DNA from: Candidatus Woesearchaeota archaeon
Lineage (GTDB): Archaea > Nanobdellota > Nanobdellia > SCGC-AAA011-G17 > GW2011-AR20
Direction of reading: 5' to 3'
Assembly: GCA_018302885.1 (NCBI GenBank)
Contig: JAGVZC010000029.1
Coordinates: forward strand, 1-18,633
DNA: 18,633 nucleotides
The position numbers and the translations under genes are program-made. The notes under the pieces were generated by a model. That model was not told the DNA's origin, did no database searches, and saw nothing but the letters and a program-made list of their open reading frames with translations. Positions within the stretch are counted from its first letter, which is position 1. Every line of letters starts with the position of its first letter. Positions 14,316-18,633 of the stretch are shown here, in pieces.

Positions 14316-14723
14316 ATGAACAAAGAAAGAAAAGATTTCTTCAAATTTGCATGGATTGTTTTAATCACAATAATAGTTACAAGAATTTTGGTCTTGTTCT
14401 TTCCCGACAAGTCATGGTATATTTTTGGTCAGCAGGTTCATCATTTTTTTCATGGTGTTGTTCTTGTTCTGATAGCAGCAATGTCAAGGTTCTTCTCAAG
14501 AAACGAGGAACTGCACAAGTTTGACCTATACTTGTTTGGAATCGGGACAGGATTGATATTTGACGAATTTGTATTTGTTCTTCTTGGTTTTGATGACATA
14601 AAATATTTTTCAGGATTGTCTTTTTATAGTATTTTGATATCTGTTTTTGTGTTGCTCACATTATATTATCTTATATTCCTGTCTTTATTGTTCATATTCC
14701 ATAGGTTCTCGAAAAAGAAATAG
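14316..14723 (+). CDS. Small four-helix membrane protein in the rtcB operon
   Basis: A 135-residue membrane protein with hydrophobic segments at about 11-29, 46-60, 71-90 and 101-128 and a basic C-terminal tail. Polar residues in otherwise hydrophobic surroundings stand out: HHFFHG (H42, H43, H46) at the start of helix 2 and GIGTGLIFDEF (D83, E84) in helix 3. They could form a metal site inside the membrane, as in small membrane hydrolases or transporters, but I recognise no family with certainty. The ATG is one base after the rtcB stop, so co-transcription and translational coupling are near certain. A functional link to RNA ligation is not established. Confidence 0.7.
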   Translation: MNKERKDFFKFAWIVLITIIVTRILVLFFPDKSWYIFGQQVHHFFHGVVLVLIAAMSRFFSRNEELHKFDLYLFGIGTGLIFDEFVFVLLGFDDIKYFSGLSFYSILISVFVLLTLYYLIFLSLLFIFHRFSKKK

Positions 14724-14757
14724 AATCATATTTCAATTTAGATATCTTGAATATATA

Positions 14758-14775
14758 CAAAAAAGAATAAAATAA
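14758..14775 (-). terminator. T-rich terminator after the small protein gene
   Basis: The minus strand reads TTATTTTATTCTTTTTTG shortly after the stop at 14783. A T-rich tract of this type is the usual archaeal terminator signal. It lies in the convergent gap with the rtcB operon. Confidence 0.4.
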
Positions 14776-14782
14776 TTTACTC

Positions 14783-14950
14783 CTATTCTTTTGAATCTGA
14801 ATAAATAGGATTACAAATTGATGTTAATAATTTCACATTTGGTTTATATCCCAATTCTACCCAATCTAATTCAATCTCTATACAAGTATCTCCTTCAAAG
14901 AAATTTTCCAAGGAAAAATTATCATTTTCTTTTAATAATCCTTTATACAT
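14783..14950 (-). CDS. Small 55-residue protein downstream of the peptide operon
   Basis: A short acidic protein, from MYKGLLKENDNFSLENF to NPIYSDSKE. It has two cysteines (DTCIEIEL, TSICNPIY) and no membrane segment or signal peptide. ATG at 14950 is preferred because a TATA box (minus strand, 14974-14983) lies about 28 bases upstream, giving a leaderless mRNA. A longer TTG start at 14971 would fall too close to that TATA. It lies 46 bases after the ABC permease on the same strand, so it could be an accessory or self-protection factor of the peptide system, or an unrelated small gene. No family is recognised. Confidence 0.5.
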   Translation of the reverse strand: MYKGLLKENDNFSLENFFEGDTCIEIELDWVELGYKPNVKLLTSICNPIYSDSKE

Positions 14951-14973
14951 TTTAATTTTTTGAGTTAACAAAA

Positions 14974-14983
14974 ATATATAAAT
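14974..14983 (-). promoter_or_regulatory. TATA box of the 55-residue gene
   Basis: The minus strand reads TTTATATAT about 28 bases before the ATG at 14950. It lies just after the permease stop at 14997, so the small gene can be expressed separately from the operon. Confidence 0.45.
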
Positions 14984-14996
14984 TTTTCGTTATTAA

Positions 14997-15746
14997 TCAC
15001 ATTTTTTTATTAAAAACATAGACTCCAATAAAAACAATGAATATACAAAATATAAATGAGATTTCTAAATTATATAATATTGGTTTTTCTGATACTGAAA
15101 GTATAACCCCCCTAAGACCATCTATTCCATAAGTTAATGGGTTTATGTAAGAAGGAATTTTTAACCAAATAGGTAAATTGTTTGTTGGAAAAAACATTCC
15201 AGAAAGGAAGAATAAAGGAATCATGACTATCTGCATTAAAATATGAAATGTCTCTGATTCTGAAATAAATGAAGCTATTATCAATCCAAGTCCAAGAAAT
15301 GTAAAAGATATTAATAACATAAATATTAATATAATCAAGAAATTTGAACCACTTATACTTATTAAATTCAATGATAACATTACTATTAATAAAAGAAGAG
15401 TATGAAATAATGTTACTGTCGCCCCCCCCAATATTTTCCCTATAACAATAGAACTTCTTGATATTGGTGCTACAAGTATCTCTTTCATAAAACCAAATGT
15501 TTTATCTTGCAATACAGATATACCAGAACTTAGGGAGTACATAAGTAAAACCATCCCCAATATCCCAATTGATAAAAATTGATTATAATTCACATTTAAA
15601 TTAGGGATACTAAATGCTGAACCGAATCCATAACCAAATATAATTAAAATAGCTAAAGGGAATATTAAACTAATAAATATTTTTATTTTATTCCTTAAAA
15701 GTTTTTTGATCTCTCTGTACCATATGGTATAAATTTCTTGTATCAT
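14997..15746 (-). CDS. ABC-2 type permease of the peptide-export operon
   Basis: A 249-residue membrane protein with six hydrophobic segments (about 22-41, 58-78, 104-127, 135-160, 168-186 and 227-246), the layout of DrrB/NodJ-type ABC-2 permeases. The family's conserved stretch before the last segment is present: SGMFFPTNNLPIWLK (about 182-196) followed by NPLTYGIDGLRG (202-213). It should pair with the ATPase encoded just upstream to export a substrate, or to protect the cell by pumping one out. In this context the likely substrate is the modified peptide from 17987-18178; this is inferred. Its ATG overlaps the ATPase stop by four bases (ATGA), so the two are translationally coupled. Confidence 0.85.
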   Translation of the reverse strand: MIQEIYTIWYREIKKLLRNKIKIFISLIFPLAILIIFGYGFGSAFSIPNLNVNYNQFLSIGILGMVLLMYSLSSGISVLQDKTFGFMKEILVAPISRSSIVIGKILGGATVTLFHTLLLLIVMLSLNLISISGSNFLIILIFMLLISFTFLGLGLIIASFISESETFHILMQIVMIPLFFLSGMFFPTNNLPIWLKIPSYINPLTYGIDGLRGVILSVSEKPILYNLEISFIFCIFIVFIGVYVFNKKM

Positions 15747-16699
15747 CTTTTCATCCGAAATTTAATCTCTTCTTTGTAATTCATTTCTTTTTCATTGATT
15801 GTTTTTCCAACATAATGCAAGAAAACATCATCCAATGTTGGTTCATGTAAATTAACTGAATCTATTTTTATTTTATTTTTATTTGCCAATTCAATTATCT
15901 TTGGAATTTTTAATTTTCCCTCCTTAACTGTTAATTGAATTATTCCATTTTTTTCCGTTATATTTTTTATATAACCTTTTTTCTTCAATATTTGTATTAA
16001 TTTTTGATTATTTGTTTTTATTTCTATTATATCTCCTTTTATCACTTCTTTTAATTTTCTTGTATAATCCTTAACTACTATTTCTCCATTATTTATTATT
16101 GCAACCCTATCACATAATTTGTCGGCTTCTTCCATATAATGTGTTGTTAGTATTATTGTGATATATTTCAATTTCTTAATATATTCCCATATTTTATACC
16201 TCATTTGTGGATCTAATCCCAATGTAGGTTCATCTAAAAAGAGTATTTTTGGTTTGTGTAATAATCCCCTAGCAATTTCTAATCTTCTTTTCATTCCCCC
16301 AGAAAATTTATTAACGGTAGTATCCCTTTTATCCCATAAATCAACTAAATGTAAAAATTTCTTAATTTCCCTTTTGAAATTCTTAATCTTGTATAGTTTA
16401 GAATGAAAATATAGATTATCATAAGCTGTTAAATCTAAATCTAAGCTTGGTTCCTGAAATATTACCCCTATATTCTTTCTTATTTCATTTGGTTTTTTAC
16501 TAATTTCATAATTACCTATAAATATGGTTCCAGAGGTGGGTTTCAAAATTGTAGTTAAAATGGATATTAATGTTGTTTTTCCAGCTCCATTAGGACCCAA
16601 GATACCAAATGTCTCATTTTCTTTAATCTCTAAATTTATATTTTGTAAAGCTTTTGTTTTTCCATAATATTTTGTTAAATCTTTAATTCTTATAATCAT
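15743..16699 (-). CDS. DrrA-type ABC transporter ATPase
   Basis: A 318-residue ATPase with complete motifs: Walker A GPNGAGKT (35-42), Q-loop Q82 in VIFQEPSLD, signature FSGGM (132-136), Walker B ILFLDEP (E157), D-loop GLDP and switch H187 in LTTHYMEEAD. The C-terminal extension with HEPTLDDVFLHYVG is typical of DrrA/CcmA-like exporters (COG1131). It has no C39 peptidase domain, so leader removal, if any, needs another enzyme. The ATG at 16699 is chosen over a longer open start at 16816 because it begins the ABC domain (MIIRIKDLTKYYG) and lies one base after the radical SAM stop; the extra 39 residues would overlap that gene. The DNA is very AT-rich (22% GC in one sampled 60-base line). Confidence 0.9.
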   Translation of the reverse strand: MIIRIKDLTKYYGKTKALQNINLEIKENETFGILGPNGAGKTTLISILTTILKPTSGTIFIGNYEISKKPNEIRKNIGVIFQEPSLDLDLTAYDNLYFHSKLYKIKNFKREIKKFLHLVDLWDKRDTTVNKFSGGMKRRLEIARGLLHKPKILFLDEPTLGLDPQMRYKIWEYIKKLKYITIILTTHYMEEADKLCDRVAIINNGEIVVKDYTRKLKEVIKGDIIEIKTNNQKLIQILKKKGYIKNITEKNGIIQLTVKEGKLKIPKIIELANKNKIKIDSVNLHEPTLDDVFLHYVGKTINEKEMNYKEEIKFRMKR

Positions 16700-16700
16700 A

Positions 16701-17972
16701 TTAAGATAATATCCCATATAATTGTTTATATATCCTTTCTTTGTATTTCTCATCGCAATGGGGTTTTGTAAAATCTCCTGTTTGTTTTTTATTTTTAATT
16801 CTACAACCCCCACCACATATATACTCTAAATCACATTCCTTACATTCTTTGAAATTATGAACCGAAGTTGATTCTGATGCTTGTTCAAGCTTTTCAAATA
16901 TTTCATCCATACCCATGCTTTTTATGTTTCCTATTCTAGCTTCTTCCTGAGTGATTGAGCAGGAGAATATATCTCCATTATAATTAAGAACCATTGCTTT
17001 ACCATAACCACAGCCAGTATTCTTTATATTTCTTGGAACATCCGTTTTCTTAAAAGATTTAATTCCTGAATCATTTATAATTTTCTCAATTAATTCTATG
17101 GAATCTCCTTTCTCTATGCATTTTCCTCTGCCATAGCTTACTAAACCACCTATCTTTATAGAAACATTAGAGTTTCTTATTCTTTCTTTTAACAAATACC
17201 TTAAATTTAATCTTATATCTTCTTCATTTATCGGATTAACCACCATACTTATTGTTATGGGTATAATACTATTTTCAAGATAATTAATTCCTCTTATGAT
17301 TTTATTAAATGAGCCTTCTCCCCTAATTTCATCATTTATTTTTGGAGTAGCGCCATCTAAACTTATTTGAACTGCATCAAAAAATTCAGATATTTTTTTG
17401 GAATTCTGTCCTGTTATCAAAATACCATTTGTATATAATGATAATGAGTTTCCTAAATTCTTTATATATTCTACTATTTCGAAGAAGTCCGATCTCTTCA
17501 ATGGTTCTCCTCCAGAAAAAGATACAGGTCCTTTGCTTAGTTTAGAAAAATCATCAAATAGATTTTTAATTTCCTGAGTTGTTAATTCGTTTTTATCTTT
17601 AAATTTACCAGCATCTCTATAACAATGTATGCATTCTAAATTGCACATATTTGTAATATAATAATGCATTGCTAAATCACCATCTTCTATTATATTCACT
17701 GCATTTTCATAAAATTCATTTTTATCTATTTTTTCAAGTAAAGATTTTGCTATAGAAATTATTTCTTGTTCATTAAGATTCATTAAACTAAGTAAGCTAT
17801 CTCTTAATATAATTCCTTTGTTTAATTCAGTTAAGACTTTCTTTTCTAAATCATTCAAACTTAACCAGTTTGGTTTTTCTCTTGCAATACACAGATATCC
17901 ATCATCAATCTTATGAAAATTTAATTTTATTGGAACATCAATTGGATTATCTAATAGAAATTCCTTTTCCAT
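16701..17972 (-). CDS. Radical SAM/SPASM peptide maturase with N-terminal PqqD-like domain
   Basis: A 423-residue enzyme. Residues ~20-85 resemble a PqqD-like winged-helix RiPP recognition element, which binds precursor leaders. The radical SAM core follows: C110-x3-C114-x2-C117 binds the first 4Fe-4S cluster, GGEP (154-157) contacts SAM, and SLDGATP (204-210) is a later core motif. The C-terminal SPASM domain has C321, G333 and C338, then C377-x2-C380-x5-C386-x3-C390 and C406, enough for two auxiliary clusters. Relatives such as PqqE, MftC and sactisynthases make C-C or S-C crosslinks in ribosomal peptides. The start is 14 bases after the small peptide gene and the stop one base before the ATPase. 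Which crosslink it makes cannot be told from sequence. Confidence 0.92.
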   Translation of the reverse strand: MEKEFLLDNPIDVPIKLNFHKIDDGYLCIAREKPNWLSLNDLEKKVLTELNKGIILRDSLLSLMNLNEQEIISIAKSLLEKIDKNEFYENAVNIIEDGDLAMHYYITNMCNLECIHCYRDAGKFKDKNELTTQEIKNLFDDFSKLSKGPVSFSGGEPLKRSDFFEIVEYIKNLGNSLSLYTNGILITGQNSKKISEFFDAVQISLDGATPKINDEIRGEGSFNKIIRGINYLENSIIPITISMVVNPINEEDIRLNLRYLLKERIRNSNVSIKIGGLVSYGRGKCIEKGDSIELIEKIINDSGIKSFKKTDVPRNIKNTGCGYGKAMVLNYNGDIFSCSITQEEARIGNIKSMGMDEIFEKLEQASESTSVHNFKECKECDLEYICGGGCRIKNKKQTGDFTKPHCDEKYKERIYKQLYGILS

Positions 17973-17986
17973 TTTCTAAATTATTA

Positions 17987-18178
17987 CTAACAATCAAAGA
18001 TAGGTACAAATATATAATAAGCGCATATCCATCCACCATCAGCCCTTATGTTTACTTCTGGTTTTTTACTATCCCTATCATATTTAATTCCAATACTACT
18101 TAACCCTTCCAAGGGGGTATATGAACTTCCTTTTACATCTCTTTTACCTTCAGTTCCAAGAGTTTTTTCTAGTCCCAT
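17987..18178 (-). CDS. Candidate RiPP precursor peptide (63 residues)
   Basis: This frame can start at a TTG (18193), but the ATG at 18178 is preferred: it has a strong GGAGGT (18183-18188) four bases upstream. The 63-residue peptide has a polar leader (about 1-47, many Lys, Asp, Glu and Gly, with segment TPLEGLSSIG). Then comes Gly48-Gly49 and a C-terminal stretch of 14 mostly aromatic or hydrophobic residues, WICAYYIFVPIFDC, with cysteines at 52 and 63 (the last residue). The gene precedes the radical SAM enzyme by 14 bases, as precursors commonly do. Cleavage after Gly-Gly and the modified positions are inferred. It might instead be an unrelated small protein, but position, start signal and the leader/core contrast argue for a precursor. 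Confidence 0.72.
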   Translation of the reverse strand: MGLEKTLGTEGKRDVKGSSYTPLEGLSSIGIKYDRDSKKPEVNIRADGGWICAYYIFVPIFDC

Positions 18179-18227
18179 TTTTACCTCCAGCAATATAATA
18201 ATTAATTGTTTCCATAAATATATAAAT
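18179..18227 (-). promoter_or_regulatory. Promoter and ribosome binding site of the RiPP operon
   Basis: An AT-rich TATA element (minus-strand ATTTATATATTTAT, 18214-18227) predicts a transcript start near 18196 and a leader of about 18 bases. GGAGGT at 18183-18188 is the strongest canonical Shine-Dalgarno sequence in the window and fixes the ATG at 18178. The downstream genes have none, or rely on one-base gaps and overlap, so the precursor is set up to be made in excess. Confidence 0.6.
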
Positions 18228-18276
18228 TATCCTATTGTTGTTTCTAATTTTTTTATCCTCACCCATTAGTAGGAAA

Positions 18277-18286
18277 ATTTATAAAT
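18277..18286 (+). promoter_or_regulatory. TATA box of the right-edge secreted gene
   Basis: ATTTATAAAT is centred about 33 bases before the ATG at 18315. Transcription would begin near 18307, at AGGGTTAAA, leaving a leader of only a few bases. It faces away from the RiPP promoter in the 136-base divergent gap. Confidence 0.45.
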
Positions 18287-18314
18287 ACTAAAAACCCCTT
18301 ATTTCAGGGTTAAA

Positions 18315-18633
18315 ATGAAGAAATCTAGATTGAGAAAGAGAAGTATTCTAAAAAAAGCTAGAGACTTTGCTGTTGGTTCAGCAATGTACTTATCAGCAGG
18401 TTTAACGCCTTTATTGGCTCAGCAGGGGTATATTCGTGGTTTATTTGAAGGAGAGCCAATTCCAGATGCAACAGTGGAATTAAATGGAAGCACAGCAACC
18501 ACAAATGAGGAGGGTTATTTCCAGTTTGAGACTCCAGTGGGTGAAACTCCTGTAATTACAATACCAAAACCAGGTAATTTAAGATATAAGGCATTTAATA
18601 CATTGGGACAGGAGATTAATGGGGATTTCTATC
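18315..18633 (+). CDS. Secreted protein with carboxypeptidase-regulatory-like domain (3' end outside window)
   Basis: Open from the ATG at 18315 to the window edge, about 106 residues. The N terminus is very basic (MKKSRLRKRSILKKARD), then a hydrophobic stretch ends LTPLLAQQ, a signal peptide with an Ala-Gln cleavage site of bacterial look. Residues ~39-78 fit a carboxypeptidase-regulatory-like/CarbopepD-type beta domain, with the hallmark EPIPDATVELNGSTATTNEEGYF. The following NLRYKAFNTLGQEINGDFY resembles the start of Bacteroidetes-type sorting domains (YNxLGQ), but here it lies near the N terminus rather than at the C terminus, so it is probably a related beta-domain fold and not a sorting tag. 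The full length and anchoring are unknown. Confidence 0.7.
   Translation, partial: MKKSRLRKRSILKKARDFAVGSAMYLSAGLTPLLAQQGYIRGLFEGEPIPDATVELNGSTATTNEEGYFQFETPVGETPVITIPKPGNLRYKAFNTLGQEINGDFY

Noticed and set aside
14951..14971. Small protein starting at TTG 14971
   Set aside because: It would begin only a few bases after the TATA box, before any plausible transcript start.
16700..16816. ABC ATPase with a 39-residue N-terminal extension
   Set aside because: The extension overlaps the radical SAM gene and is not ABC-like; the ATG at 16699 fits the operon spacing and begins the domain.
18179..18193. Peptide gene starting at TTG 18193
   Set aside because: That start would place the GGAGGT inside the coding region; the ATG at 18178 has it at proper distance.
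18293..18311. Hairpin AACCC/GGGTT before the right-edge gene as a riboswitch
   Set aside because: Only five base pairs with a nine-base loop, and the predicted transcript starts inside it, so it is likely chance.
1..18633. CRISPR array, insertion sequence, prophage or integrase
   Set aside because: I saw no regularly spaced direct repeats, no terminal inverted repeats and no transposase or integrase motifs on either strand.

Overview
The window looks like a chromosomal segment of an AT-rich archaeon, most likely a DPANN lineage such as Woesearchaeota or Pacearchaeota. That placement is an inference. It rests on an SMC ATPase, an archaease, an RtcB RNA ligase, an intron-containing tRNA-Trp with the archaeal/eukaryal-type G1-C72 pair and A73, several archaeal TATA boxes about 27 bases before apparently leaderless ATG starts, and many secreted Ig-like proteins with a C-terminal membrane anchor. 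I could run no searches, so family calls come from reading motifs.

Layout, left to right. The 3' end of smc (1-735, +) is followed by a small reading frame without an ATG (819-1007, -). A cell-surface block on the minus strand follows: a 744-residue envelope protein with regularly spaced cysteines (1042-3276), a small unknown protein (3351-3716), a candidate S-layer protein (3790-5058), a secreted multi-Ig protein (5140-7056) and a long coiled-coil protein with a bacterial-outer-membrane-like C terminus (7070-9139). The last two form an operon. Three of the surface transcripts share a G-run leader in place of a normal ribosome binding site. Next on the minus strand are an intron-bearing tRNA-Trp (9228-9339), an overlapping helix-turn-helix/PIN pair (10611-9363) and a second PIN-like gene (10643-11536). 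That gene is divergent from archaease (11590-11994, +), and one palindromic TATA box seems to serve both.

The RNA-repair theme continues with rtcB (12908-14314, +) and a membrane-protein gene one base behind it (14316-14723). A secreted protein of unknown function (11991-12803, -) lies between archaease and rtcB. Archaease is the known activator of RtcB, and RtcB joins tRNA exons after intron removal, so this window holds both the machinery and one likely client, the tRNA-Trp.

The most interesting part is at 14997-18178 on the minus strand. It is a compact four-gene operon: a 63-residue peptide with a strong Shine-Dalgarno sequence, a radical SAM/SPASM maturase with an N-terminal PqqD-like domain, a DrrA-type ABC ATPase and an ABC-2 permease. 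This is the layout of a ribosomally made, post-translationally modified peptide (RiPP) system with export. The peptide has a charged leader, a Gly-Gly, and a 14-residue aromatic C terminus with two cysteines. Sampled lines of this region are clearly more AT-rich than rtcB, which suggests separate ancestry. The window ends inside a secreted protein (18315 onward, +) with a bacterial-looking signal peptide and a carboxypeptidase-regulatory-like domain.
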